From NCBI GenBank assembly GCA_964036665.1, contig OZ038527.1:21919901-21983900 (forward strand): a DNA stretch of 64,000 bases, written 5' to 3'. The notes beneath the pieces are model-generated. The model was not told where the DNA came from and made no database searches. It was given only the letters and a program-made list of their open reading frames with translations. Positions 35,319-48,418 of this stretch are shown here, piece by piece; positions within the stretch are counted from its first letter, which is position 1; every line of letters begins with the position of its first letter. Source of the stretch: Gordius sp. MW1 (lineage: Eukaryota; Nematomorpha; Gordioida; Gordea; Gordiidae). A program made the position numbers and the translations under genes.

Positions 35319-36292
35319 CTCCCCAGCATTCATATATACGACAATAACCTCGTGAATACAACAGTTCTCATAGAAAGTGTTGGGGATAGTTTAAATAATT
35401 ATATATTTACCCTACAAAAATATATAATATTTGCTACACTTAAATCCTTTTTAAATATATTCCAATTATATTGATTTTTGATATATTAATGGTAAATAAG
35501 GCAAATTGAAATACACAATTACTAATATCTTATGGCCAATAAAAAGCCGAGATCTTCCCAAAAAAATCTCGTATCGTCTCGTCTCGACATCAAAATTCTC
35601 GTCTCAATCTCGGGTCAGTTTTTCAAATTCTCGTCTCGTCTCGGTTTTTTGAGACGAGACCGAAAATTTTCTCGATTTTTCCGCACAAAGGGCCGGCTAG
35701 TTCAAACAATGATGTGGGTATTGCTTGTGCGTGCTCGCGTCAAATTTAGTAACAAAATTGGACCTGCGGTATTTGGGCAGAAATGTGTTCTAAATATTAA
35801 TATACTACATTCAAAATAGAATATGAAAGAGAAATCAACAAGTATTTAAACTACTATATATACAATTTATTAATAATAGTTGTTATTGAATGTTTTGGAA
35901 TATAGCTTAAAGCTAATGTATAAGCGATTAATGCTCATTATTATTAAATTGAAATTCGTGGATAAACATCTATTAATAGTACTCATACTCATAAAAATGT
36001 TGCAAATTAATAGCTGGACACAATTTAATTAACATTAATAATTCATGTTATGCTAACAAAATTAATTTATCTGATTGCTATTACTACTTGGCTCAAATTT
36101 TATATGTAAAAGGGCTCTTATGTTAAAATTTTAGGTCGTGCACTTTAGATTAAATTTCCTTAATAAGGGTTAGATTAAAGTAGAGCTTTTAATCTGGTTT
36201 TCACAATTCTAAAAAAGAGCTGAACAAGTTGTATTGGAATCTAAGGAAATAAACTGAAATTCTTTTAACTACTAGTAGAATTTTAAGTAAGG
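35319..36292. other. AT-rich DNA with a TCTCG-motif repeat
   Basis: At 35,555-35,700 the motif 'tctcgtctcg' recurs in several spellings and then appears inverted ('gagacgagaccgaaaa'). This is the layout of a hAT-type end or MITE, but I see no target duplication. The remainder is AT-rich with no gene. Confidence 0.45.
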
Positions 36293-36544
36293 GAGACCGG
36301 TGTAATATCCATTTCCACGACGCTCAAAAAAATCGACATGCCAATCAAAAATTTTTCTTAAAATTTGAAATTAAATTTCTATGGGCTAAGACAAACGTCA
36401 ATCAACAGATGTTTTAATTGCTATGCAATTTATGGGCTCGTTTTTTGTGCGTCGTCCGTCCGTCGTCCGTCGTCCGTCCGTCGTCCGTCCGTCGTCCGTC
36501 CGTCGTCCACCAAGTTATTGGCGCCAGCCTTTTTTAAATTAAAT

Positions 36545-37430
36545 TAATTGTTAATACCATTGATAATTCGACTTTTTGACCGTCCGCAGGCTACTGACCA
36601 TTGAAAAAAATTACCATTGGCCAAATAAATCGAAATTTTTTGTTCGTTTTTGAATAGGTTACCATTGATAATTACCCTGTGCCCTCCACTACAAGGGCCT
36701 ATGCCTCTACTGATATGGGTCCCTGTTAATTAAATTAATATTTTGTTCTTGTTAATACCATTGATAATATGACATTTTAGCCGTCCGCTGGCTACTGACC
36801 GATGGAAAAAATGACCATTGGCCAAAATGTGAATCGGAATTATTTTTTTCGTTTTTTTTTTGACTATTATGATTGTTCCTGTTACTACCATTGCTATTAT
36901 GACTTTTTGGCCGTCCGCTGGCTGCTGACCAATGGAATAAAATGACCATTGGCCAAAATGTGATTCGAAAATGTTTTTTTCGTTTCTTTTTGACTATTAT
37001 GATTGTTCCTGTTACTACCATTGCTATTATGCCTTTTTGGCCGTCCGCTGGCTGCTGACACATGGAATAAAATGACCATTGGCCAAAATGTGATTCGAAA
37101 CTTTTTTTTTCGTTTTTTTTGACTATTATGATTGTTCCTGTTACTACCATTGCTATTATGACTTTTTGGCCGTCCGCTGGCTGCTGACCAATGGAAAAAA
37201 ATGACCATTGGCCAAAATGTGATTCGAAAATTTTTTTTTAGTTTTTTTTTGACTATTATGAATTTATATCCACTTTTACCGTGTCCTGGCTGATGACCAA
37301 TGGAAAAAAATGACCATTGGCCAAAATGTTATTCGAAAATTTTGTTTTCGTTTTTTTGGCTATCATTGACTTATAGAGTATCTGTTGGTACTGACCAATG
37401 GAAAAAAATGACCATTGGCCAAATTTTTGA
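36545..37430. repeat. Tandem core of copy A
   Basis: Successive units carry 'ggccgtccgctggctgctga', 'ccaatggaaaaaa', 'tgaccattggccaaaatgtg' and a T-rich stretch. Spacing of 'ccattggcc' is about 100-133 bases. Within each unit 'gaccaatgg' faces 'ccattggcc' across ~10 A-rich bases, giving a small stem. Open frames across these units are by-products of the repeat. Confidence 0.88.
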
Positions 37431-38145
37431 TTTTTTTAAAAATTGTTCAAATTCAACAAAAACTTTCTCCCAACAATTCTGCAAAATCTTAACATTGTCA
37501 TGTTTTATAATATAATGTTTGTTACACGCCTAATTTTAAATATTTTTGAATTTTGGCACATATACCCGTTTTTAAACTTATTTTTTATTCGCTTTTGATG
37601 ATTTGAAACGAGGAGTTTTAAATTAGTTTAAATAATTATGTTTGTAACAAAGTTTAATTTTAATTTTATGTATCCTTAATGCAGGACTTGCGTAGGTCAA
37701 TACCTGGGAGGGGCAAAGTGATTTTTTTAAATTTTAACCGGTCCCTCCAATGGAAGCCTCTAAATTCTTTCCAAGCTCGTAAGTATGCTCGCATTATGCC
37801 AATTTGATAGTTTACATATAAACCTTGAGGATTATATTTTTTATTTAATAATAATTTAATATTTTTTACCCCCGGCCGCCCTGGGCACCTACGGGTAAAG
37901 TTTCGAGCGAATCGGGCTGGTAGTTTAAGAATTTAGCCCTTTTTTAAAACTAAAAAAAAACTTTTTTTTTAATTTTTTTTTTACATTAAATTAATATTTT
38001 GTTTTTGTTAATACCATTGATAATATGACTTTTTGACCGTCCGCTGGCTACTGACCGACGAAATATATTGATTTTCTAAACATAAAACACAACTTTATTA
38101 TTTCATCATCTATATAAATAACATAATAACTTCTACTATTTAAAA

Positions 38146-38216
38146 GCCAGCATGGTATAGTGGTTATAGCGCCGGCTTGTGAACTGGAGGTGTGGGGTTC
38201 AAGTCAGGGAGGGGAC
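38146..38216 (+). other. tRNA-like segment in Helentron-like copy A
   Basis: 71 bases starting 'gccagcatggtatagtggtt'. It has a good A box (TGGTATAGTGG, 38,153-38,163) and B box (GGTTCAAGTCA, 38,196-38,206), with CTTGTGA at the anticodon loop position, recalling tRNA-His (GTG). The acceptor and T stems do not pair, so a working tRNA gene is unlikely. It looks like a tRNA-derived (SINE-type) pol III module now carried by the element. The same segment recurs in copies B, C and D. Confidence 0.75.
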
Positions 38217-38613
38217 AAATTTTTTTTTTAATTTTTTTAAATTAAATTAATATTTGTTCATGTTAATACCAATGATAATATGAATTTTTGACCGTCCGCT
38301 GGCTACTGACCAATAAAAAAATGACCATTGGCCAAATAAATCGAATTTTTTTTTCGTTTTTGAATTGGTTAACATTGATAATTACCCTATGTCCTCCCCT
38401 ACAAGGGCCTATAACTAATTAACTAATTATTTTGCATCTAATACCCCTTATAGGCATTCTCGCCCCTTCCCACCTTTCTCGCCCATAAATTGCATAGCAA
38501 ATATGCTACGTTTATACGGAGTATAGAAGAGTTCCCCCTTCCCCTCTTCCCTTCCCCTCTTCCCTTCCCCTCTTCCCTTCCCCTACTCCCCTTCCCTTCT
38601 CCCCCTTCCCACG

Positions 38614-38630
38614 AGGGCCGAAGGCCCGAG
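38614..38630 (+). terminator. 3' terminal hairpin of copy A
   Basis: GGGCC-GAA-GGCCC followed by GAG, then TT of the flank. Identical hairpins close copy B (44,695-44,711) and copy D (54,297-54,313). In Helitron-type elements such a hairpin marks the transposition end signal; that role is inferred from the family. Confidence 0.75.
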
Positions 38631-40487
38631 TTTAGTTACTAACCTATAAAATTCACAAAAAATATTGATTATAATTCAACCATGGTTTACAAGATTAATT
38701 AAAATTTATCATATTTGTAATTAAAATTTTTCATATTTAGCATTCTGCATTTACTTCTTTTGATATGTATTTTTGAGCTTGAGCTGATGATCATTAATCT
38801 ATGTTTATAATTCCTTTTAAATGGCTGATATAATTTATAAAGTCAATATTGTATTTGGTACATTTAATAACCTAAGGGATATTTGAGTGAGTATTTAAAT
38901 ACATTAGCTAATGATCATTATATCTGATCTATGTTTATAAGCCTATCCTTTTAATTGTAAAGCTAATTGATGAACTCAATATTGTATTTGGTACATTTAT
39001 AATAACCTAAGGGATATCTGTTGAGCTTGAGCTAATGATCATTATATCTGATCTATGTTTATAAGCCTATCCTTTTAATTGTAATTTTGGTAGGGCTAAT
39101 TGATGAACTCAATTTTGTATTTGGTATATTTATAATAACCTAAGGGATATCTGTTGAGCTTGAGCTAATGATCATTATATCTGATCTATGTTTATAAGCC
39201 TATCCTTTTAATTGTAATTTTGGTAGGGCTAATTGATGAACTCAATTTTGTATTTGGTACATTTATAATAACCTAAGGAATAGCTGAGTTAGTACTTGAA
39301 TACATTGAGCTTGAGCTAATGATCATTATATCTAATCTATGTTTATAAGCCTATCCTATTAATTATTTTTATTGTCTATAAGCTTAAAACTAAGGTAAAG
39401 TTTATAACTTAGACTAATAAAGTAAAAGATTTTTTAATAAGCTTCAAATGATTATGTGCATTTATATACAAAACTAGAGATGAAAATACAAATGCTTGAG
39501 CTTGACTAAACTGATATTCATAATTTTCTTGATCTAACCTAAATTTATAAAATACATGTGAAAAAAAAGATTTGATAATATACTTAAATGGCTAAATTGA
39601 TAGTTTGTTAGTGATTCTCTAAATTTAATTTATAATTTAGATGCATGGTAATTCCTTGAAATATTTTGAAAGTCTTGTGTCGTCATTTTAGTGTCTTCAA
39701 AAAAAATACATGTTTTTGTGCCAAAACTAACCTATTGAGCTTTTAGGAAGATCACGTGGAATTACCATGCATCTAAATTATAAATTAAATTTAGAGAATC
39801 ACTAACAAACTATCAATTTAGCCATTTAAGTATATTATCAAATCTTTTTTTTCACATGTATTTTATAAATTTAGGTTAGATCAAGAAAATTATGAATATC
39901 AGTTTAGTCAAGCTCAAGCATTTGTATTTTCATCTCTAGTTTTGTATAAAAATGCACATAATCATTTGAAGCTTATTAAAAAATCTTTTACTTTATTAGT
40001 CTAAGTTATAAACTTTACCTTAGTTTTAAGCTTATAGACAATAAAAATAATTAATAGGATAGGCTTTTAAACATAGATTAGATATAATGATCATTAGCTC
40101 AAGCTCAATGTATTCAAGTACTAACTCAGCTATTCCTTAGGTTATTATAAATGTACCAAATACAAAATTGAGTTCATCAATTAGCCCTACCAAAATTACA
40201 ATTAAAAGGATAGGCTTATAAACATAGATCAGATATAATGATCATTAAGCTCAACAGATATCCCTTAGGTTATTATAAATATACCAAATACAATATTGAG
40301 TTCATCAATTAGCTTTACCAAAATTACAAAGGCTTATAAAATAGATCAGATATAATGATCATTAGCTCAAGCTCAACAGATATCCCTTAGGTTATTATAA
40401 ATGTACCAAATATTGAGTTCATCAATTAGCTTTACCAAAATTACAATTAAAAGGATAGGCTTATAAACATAGATCAGATATAATGAT

Positions 40488-41623
40488 TAGAGATCTGCAC
40501 GGGCAGACCCGGCCCGTGGACGGGCCTAAAAGCCCGTCCCGCGGGCGGGTACGGACGGGCTTTGTATCATAAAAATTTCAACGGGCCGGGCCCGGACGGG
40601 CTTAACAATTCATGGAACGGCTCGGGCGGGCCTGAGATTTTTTTAACGGGCTTGAACGGGCCTGGCGTTTTATGAACGGGCCAGAGATTATATTAACGGT
40701 CATGGATTACAAAGGTTCTTAAAAGTCAGACAATTATATAAATATATGATTTTTATAAAATATTATTATTAATTGCTCTATTTTTTTAACCTCTAATTTT
40801 TGTAAATCCTGTAGCATTCATTGCTTTTTCAATTTGACTTTAAAATTTTTTATTCTATTTGCTATAGATTTTTGTTTACATAATTTATGAGTATAGCTTT
40901 GTATATTCTTTAATAACTAAGTTCAATTACTTAGTTACAATGCACCAAAATTAAAATTTTTGTTTTTAATTTTATCACAAATTTTACTGGTATAATTATT
41001 AGGACCATCTAATTTAATAAATATTTTTGTTCTAATCTAAAACTTAGGTGTAACTGATATAAATAAATCAAATCAATGTAAACTATCTATTTAAAGTTTA
41101 ATATTCTCATGTAATTTCATTAGAGTATTTTAATTTAAAGGTAATATTCTAACTTCTTAGGTGTATTAACTTAAATTAATCAAATAAAAGAAAATTGTTG
41201 AAAGTGGAATATTCTCATGTAATTTAAAGTAATTTAATGGTAGTACTACATTGAAATATTTTAGGTGTATTAATTCCAGAAATAATTGATAATTTATATT
41301 GTTTACATCATAATTATTAATGTTTTTTAATGAATATGTCAAAAAATAGAATAAAATTTTGTGAAATTTTTAATAGGGCCGGGCGCGGAGTTCTTTAAAT
41401 AAATTTGAATGGGTTTTGGCGGGCCTGACGTTTTTCTAAACGGGTACGAACGGGCCTGAACAATTAACGGACGGGCTTGGACGGGCCTATAAAATTTACG
41501 GACGGGCTCGGACGGGCCTGAAGTGTTGAAAAAAAAATACGGGCGGGCTCGGACGGGCCTTGAAGTTTTGAAAACGGGTACGGACGGGCCGACCTTATAA
41601 AAACGGCCCGTTGCAGATCTCTA
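40488..41623. mobile_element. Non-autonomous hAT, family TAGAGATCTGCA, copy 2
   Basis: Starts 'tagagatctgcacgggcag' and ends 'cgttgcagatctcta', with an exact 8-bp duplication 'ataatgat' (40,480-40,487 and 41,624-41,631). The same family as 9,442-10,594 but in the opposite orientation. Subterminal motifs 'cgggcccggacgggctt' and 'ggacgggcctgaa' are repeated and inverted between ends. The AT-rich centre has no gene. It interrupts the right arm of the foldback element. Confidence 0.93.
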
Positions 41624-42560
41624 ATAATGATCATTAGCTAATGTATTTAAATACTCACTCAAATATCCCTTAGGTTATTAAATGTACCAAATACAATATT
41701 GACTTTATAAATTATATCAGCCATTTAAAAGGAATTATAAACATAGATCAATGATCATCAGCTCAAGCTCATAAACACATATCAAAAGAAGTAAATGCAG
41801 AATGCTAAATATGAAAAATTTTAATTACAAATATGATAAATTTTAATTAATCCTGTAAACCATGGTTGAATTATAATCAATATTTTTTGTGAATTTTATA
41901 GGTTAGTAACTAAAAACATCTGTTGATTGACGTTTGTCTTAGCCCATAGAAATTTAATTTCAAATTTTAAGAAAAATTTTTGATTGGCATGTCGATTTTT
42001 TTGAACGTCGTGGAAATGGATATTCGGGTCTATCTCGACAATAAAAAATCCAAAAAGGCTGAGACAGAAATTTTACTTTTTTCGCAAAAATGTTTTTGGT
42101 TACAATGTTTAATAGAGGGAAAAATATTATTGCAACACATATGATATATTTTTTATACTAGGGTTAAAAAAATGCAACTCATATAACTACGAAAAATGAC
42201 CGGGGTCAACGTGTTTTTAAAATTAGGCTAAAATGTCCTCTCTTATTTGAAGTCCAAAATGTATAAATAATTAAGTGTAGGTGCTTAAATTGCTAAAATA
42301 TGAAAAACTTAAATTTTTATATAATAATTTATAATGAGATAAATGTTAACTTATATACATTTGTTCAACGATTTCCTTTAATCTGATACTATTTTTTTAG
42401 TTTGTTCACAGGATACAAAGTTAGTTTTTGATATCAATTATGCATTATGCTTAATTAATGAATGAGTTAAAGGAAAGAATAGCCCCCGCTCTTGATAGTC
42501 CCAGGGTAATCATTTCACTTTAAGTTGAGTTCAAAGATCCTTAAATTCTTCAAAATTATT

Positions 42561-44711
42561 AATTGCTATGCAATTTATGGGATCGTTTTTTGGTGTCCGT
42601 CCGTCCGTCCGTTGTCCGTTACCTCCCTATCTATTTGCATTGGGTATATTAGGTTATCGCTTTTTTAAATTAATGCATGAGAAAGAGGTGCCCCACCCCT
42701 CATCTCTATCAAGAGGTGTCCCACCCCTCATCTCTATCTCCCTCGCTTTCGGGCGGGGTCGGGTTTTAATTGCTACGTTAAATTAATGCATAAGTATATC
42801 TATATTTAAATTTTGGTAATTGCTATGCAATTTAACTAGTTTTGGGGTTAGAATCCCGGAGTTTTTTTTGACTCTTATGATTGTTTTTGTTACTATCATT
42901 GATAATAAGACTTTTTGGCCGTCCGCTGGCTGCTGACCAATTGAAAAAAATGACCATTGGCCAAAATGTGAATCCGAGTTTATTTTTTCGTTTTTTTTTG
43001 ACTATTATGATTGTTCCTGTTACTACCATTGCTATTATGACTTTTTGGCCGTCCGCTGGCTGCTGACCAATGGAATAAAATGACCATTGGCCAAAATGTG
43101 ATTCGAAAATTTTTTTTTCGTTTTTTTTGACTATTATGAATTTATATCCACTTTTACCGTGTCCTGGCTGCTGACCAATGGAAAAAAATGACCATTGGCC
43201 AAAATGTAATTCGAAAATTTTTTTTTTAGTTTTTTTTGACTATTATGAATTTATATCCACTTTTACCGTGTCCTGGCTGCTGACCAATGGAAAAAAATGA
43301 CCATTGGCCAAAATGTGATTCGAAAATTTTTTTTAGTTTTTTTTTGACTATTATAAGTTTATATCCACTTTTACCGTGTCCTGGCTGCTGACCAATGGAA
43401 AAAATGACCATTGGCCAAAATGTGATTCGAAAATTTTTTTTCTCGTTTTTTTTGACTTATGAATTTATATCCACTTTTACCGTGTCCTGGCTGCTTACCA
43501 ATGAAAAAAAATGACCATTGGCCAAATTTTATATATAACCTAAAAATTTATTATAGATGGTCTAACAGACAGCCAACTATGTAATATATATTTTTAACCT
43601 TATAAATGCTTATATATTTTTTTATTGGGTTAATATATTTCGTTTAATTAGATTGTGATTTCATAGAAAACCTAAAAAGTAATATTTAAAAAAATAATAT
43701 AGGTATTAGATTCTAATTTACGATAAAATATATCGATAGAAACTAACACAAAATTCGAAACCTCCTTCAAAGGTATAATCATAGCCCGTTATTTCTAATT
43801 AAATTGAATCTACTATTAAACTCAAACACGAATTGTACTTTATTAGATGGCGCGCGTAAGTTTATATAATTAGTAAAATTTTTCTACGTGTCATAGATAT
43901 TACACCGCACGTGTGGCAGGGAAATGTCCGATATTTTTAAAATGAAAAGGTATTTTAGGAATCTGAAAAGGTTATTTTACCCCCAGCCGCCCTGGGCACC
44001 TACGGGTAAAGTTTCGAGCGAATCGGGCTGGTAGTTTAAGAATTTAGCCCTTTTTTAAAACTAAAAAAAACTTTTTTTTTAAATTTTTTTTTTACATTAA
44101 ATTAATATTTTGTTTTTGTTAATACCATTGATAATATGACTTTTAGACCGTCCGCTGGCTACTGACCGACGAAATATATTGATTTTCTAAACATAAAACA
44201 CAACTTTATTATTTCATTATCTATATAAATAACATAATAACTTCTACTATTTTAAAGCCACCATGGTATAGTGGTTATAGCGCCGGCTTGTGAACTGGAG
44301 GTGTGGGGTTCAGGGAGGGGACAAATTTTTTTTTTTAATTTTTTTAAATTAAATTAATATTTGTTCATGTTAATACCAATGATAATATGAATTTTTGACC
44401 GTCCGCTGGCTACTGACCAATAAAAAAATGACCATTGGCCAAATAAATCGAAATTTTTTTTCGTTTTTGAATTGGTTAACATTGATAATTACCCTATGTC
44501 CTCCCCTACAAGGGCCTATAACTAATTAACTAATTATTTTGCATCTAATACCCCCTATAGGCATTCTCGCCCCTTCCCACCTTTCTCGCCCATAAATTGC
44601 ATAGCAAATATGCTACGTTTATACGGAGTATAGAAGAGTTCCCCCTTCCCCTCTTCCCTTCCCCTACTGCCCTTCCCTTCTCCCCCTTCCCACGAGGGCC
44701 GAAGGCCCGAG
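42561..44711 (+). mobile_element. Helentron-like element, copy B
   Basis: Same plan as copy A: 5' 'aattgctatgcaatttatgg', GTCC microsatellite (42,595-42,620), a second internal start-like sequence at 42,818-42,842, tandem core (about 42,850-43,520), the 'ccgccctgggcacctacggg' segment near 43,987, tRNA-like segment, inverted 5' end copy near 44,590, CT-rich tract and 3' hairpin. The last ~1.2 kb is nearly identical to copy D, so these copies are young. Junctions are T|AATTGC and GAG|TT. 42,032-42,560 before it holds no supported feature. Confidence 0.85.
44257..44322 (+). other. tRNA-like segment, copy B (B box lost)
   Basis: As in copy A, but a short deletion after 'ggggttca' removes most of the B box, so a pol III promoter here would be incomplete. 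Confidence 0.7.
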
Positions 44712-46810
44712 TTATATTTACACATAGATCATATAAAAAAGTCAATCTTTTTACTATAAAATATGTTAAAAGAAAGAACACGTCATTTTTGATTAATTTA
44801 CGAAATCAAAATTTTAAAAAGTGTTGCTTTAGCCCCGAAAAATCTTTTTTCTGCATGATTTTTGCAATAAGAGTTAACCCAAATATTCTTCGTGCCCAAT
44901 ATGTGCCTTATTGAAGTACATTTATGATTCAAATTTGAGGGCAAATAAATCTAAATGACAAAATTATTTGAGGATACGTGTTTGACCCGTAGCCCCTGTC
45001 TCCCTCACCTTGCTATTAATTTTATTACTTATATCATGAGCAAATTATTTTATAATAACTTAATAAACAAAATGAAAAATTGCTAATATAATTCCTTCCC
45101 CAGTAACAAATAAATTGAATTATTTGAACCATTGAACAGTAGACAACGGAAAATAATTAGTTTTCTAAAGTAGCTCCACCTTCAATAAGATTCCAAATTA
45201 ATTCTATAATTGAATTTTGGGACATATCTCTTGATATTTTATTATAAAATCGCAGACCATTCTCACAACCAGGCCCCCAAGCCTTAAAATTACTTAAGAA
45301 ATAGAGAAACAAATTTCTAGGCTATCCTATGATGATCACGCTTTTTTTTATAAGACAGAAGGCACCACTATTTTTAAATTTAATTTAATAGCACTATCGG
45401 AATGTTCTTCAAATATTAATTTTTATAATACTTAACTTTTTTTTCACAAAATATGTATTATGACCTTGATAAATTAAATTAAAACAATTGTTTATTTATT
45501 TCCAAATCATTAAAAACAATGCTTATATTAAATTTATGAGAAGACCATGGAGTGAAATTATATTAAATTTGATAATTATCTAAGTGTAAAAAAGTCTTCG
45601 GAGTCTTGTGGTTTTGCTGTAATAATTTTTTTTATTTATTTAAAAAATTAATTACGCTCGGGTTCTTAGTTACCGAGGATCGTTCTCAGACCTTTCACAA
45701 AAAACTCACAATGATTATTTTTAATATTTCTAAGTTGACTTAATTCAAAATTTATAAATTGGAAGTTCTAGACATGGGCTTAGTCAGGATTCAAATGGGG
45801 GGGGGGCAAAAAAGCGACTCCCTAGCGGACCAAATATTATTTTAAATTTAGCCATTTCGCAACAACTATGACTTCAGAAATAATTTAACAGATAGTTGAG
45901 ATAGGTTTTTACAACTCACCCGACAGATTTAAATTTATTACAATCTTAAAAATAGACAAACTTTTACATAAACACAATCACGGTATGTTTATTTAAAAAG
46001 TTTTCCTAATAATTACAATCAAAATGAGGGAAGATTAAACCAAATCTCTGAGATATAATTAATACCATTAATATCTTAATGAATTAATCGATCAAATTCG
46101 CGCAATTATTAGTAATATGTCTACGTGACAAGGTCACCAACACCATCCGCATAACAATAATTTGTTTTTTGGCTCGGGAAATGGCTGTTTATTAAGGATT
46201 TCGTATCATGCCAATTGCCAAGTCGTAATTAATGCAATTTATTGGCTCCTCAGCTGGAAATTTTTCACATACCATGGCCTTTGTTATGAATATTTAAAAA
46301 TTCACAAATTTACTAGCCTTAAAAATGTCACATGAATTTTTTTGCCTTTGAATAGTGATAAATTCATACGATTTTGTTAAGAGATTTTCCGATCTCTATT
46401 TCGACAAATAACATTTTAATCAACTTTTTTTTCAAGTAATAAGCAAAAAAGGTTGTGCTATAAAAAACCTAAATTTGTTCAAATTGCCCTACATTTAATT
46501 AGAGGTTAGCGTTTTGACTTTTTAATAAAACTAATATCTTATTATTTTTCAAGTAATAAGCATAAAATTAAGGTTATGATATCATAAATTTGTTCAAATT
46601 GTCCAAAATTAATTTAGAGGTTTGTGTTTTTTGACTTTTATGAAAAAAAACCAAGGATCCACCTATGATTTTGCAGATTTTTAATTAAAATTAATATATT
46701 TTAGAGGCTGTGGAGATTTATGAGGTGTAAGTAACAGGTAACTCAAATTCTGGCCATTTTCGAGATAGCTCTATAAAAACTGATTAAAAACCATTACATA
46801 AGAGTCAGGG
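44712..46810. other. AT-rich intergenic DNA
   Basis: No gene supported. A MITE-like remnant with 'atgggcttagtcaggattca' and a 10-base G run lies near 45,776-45,830. Two similar patches with 'tcaagtaataagca' near 46,430 and 46,550 form a short imperfect direct repeat. Confidence 0.45.
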
Positions 46811-47007
46811 GCATGGGCTAAGCGTAGCCAGAATTGGAATTAGAGGGGGGGGGGACAATAATGATTTAGGGAGGGGCAAAATAATCATTTTTTGAAATTT
46901 TAGCCATTTAATTAATAAATTTCAACAAATTTTGGATTTATAGGGGGGGGGGGCAGCCCCCCTCTCTGCCACTCCCCCCCCCCCCCCCCCCCTTGGCTAC
47001 GCCTTGA
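46811..47007. mobile_element. MITE of the GGGCGTAGCC family with poly-G/poly-C tracts
   Basis: Left end 'gcatgggctaagcgtagcca', right end 'ttggctacgcc'. The interior contains G runs of 10-12 bases and a C run of ~19 bases, plus the blocks 'acaataatgatttagggagg' and 'ttggattta' shared with the copy at 49,615. No clear target duplication. Confidence 0.6.
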
Positions 47008-47617
47008 ATTAAAATTGGCTAAGGTCATGGCCTTCTAAACAATCTAAGAAACCTCACCCACCCCAACCCCTTACTTCCTATAACTCTTAGAGCAAGGTCT
47101 TTTGTGTCGTTGTCTATCTCTTTCTCATGACTGAGCTGGGAGGGGGAAGAGGTAGGTTAAGTAAAGTTAAAATTAACCAGGGACGACATATCCTTATGGT
47201 ACATAAATGAAAAGCGGGGGGGGGGGGGGGAGGGTGGTATGTGCCAATTGGCTTAAAGCCAATTTATTTTTCTTGCACAGAAGGGTATGGGAGGGGGTAG
47301 AGAAGTGTTGATTTTATCGATATTATATCTGATAATTGCATTTTTTAATATACCTCATGATACGAAAGTATGCGACCGATGCTTAAAGTTAACTTAAATC
47401 GTTATGACTTAAATCAGTTGGAAATAATCACACAAATTTACAGTACAATTCGTTTAATGTTGTAAATAAAGCTAATTTGCTTACACCTTGTTGATCCTCC
47501 TTTATTTGACGGTTGTGCTTAATTCAATATAAAAATTCTTTCTTCTATTCGTGGTGGTTATTATAAGAATTATACGTCCATTGTCAAAAAATGGAATCAT
47601 TTAATCTGTATTAATGA

Positions 47618-48418
<801 letters not shown>

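Larger units (their letters stand above)
36416..38630 (+). mobile_element. Helentron-like (pearl/INE-1-like) element, copy A
   Basis: Parts in order: 5' end 'aattgctatgcaatttatgg'; a GTCC/GTC-rich microsatellite (36,450-36,510); a tandem core of ~100-130-bp units (about 36,545-37,430), each with 'gaccattggccaaa'; a unique middle with 'ccgccctgggcacctacggg'; a tRNA-like segment (38,146-38,216); an inverted copy of the 5' end at 38,483-38,510; a CT-rich tract; and a 3' hairpin GGGCC-GAA-GGCCC ending '...cccgag'. A 5' end repeated inverted near the 3' end, a microsatellite, a tandem core and a terminal hairpin are known traits of non-autonomous Helentron-associated repeats. The junctions are T|AATTGC and GAG|TT, with no long target duplication. 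Confidence 0.85.
36293..42031. mobile_element. Large foldback (palindromic) element carrying two insertions
   Basis: Two arms of about 1.1 kb face each other around a 102-base spacer (39,656-39,757). Left arm: 36,293-36,415 plus 38,631-39,655. Right arm: 39,758-40,487 plus 41,632-42,031. Landmarks include 'gacgtttgtcttagcccata' in the right arm and its inverse in the left. The inner arms contain a ~130-bp tandem repeat around 'gctaatgatcattatatct' and 'aacctaagggatat'. A Helentron-like element interrupts the left arm and a hAT the right arm. Without them the element is about 2.4 kb. Terminal bases resemble 'agacc', but no target duplication is obvious, so the superfamily is unknown. No coding content. 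Confidence 0.88.

Noticed and set aside
36752-37208. Open frames of 100-130 codons in the tandem core (also 51,649-52,051 and 52,823-53,117)
   Set aside because: They repeat with the ~115-130-bp unit, occur on both strands and encode low-complexity periodic peptides. They are by-products of the repeat.
38146-38216. Functional tRNA-His gene
   Set aside because: A and B boxes and a GTG-like loop are present, but acceptor and T stems do not pair. The segment is always embedded in the same repeat, and two of four copies are damaged.
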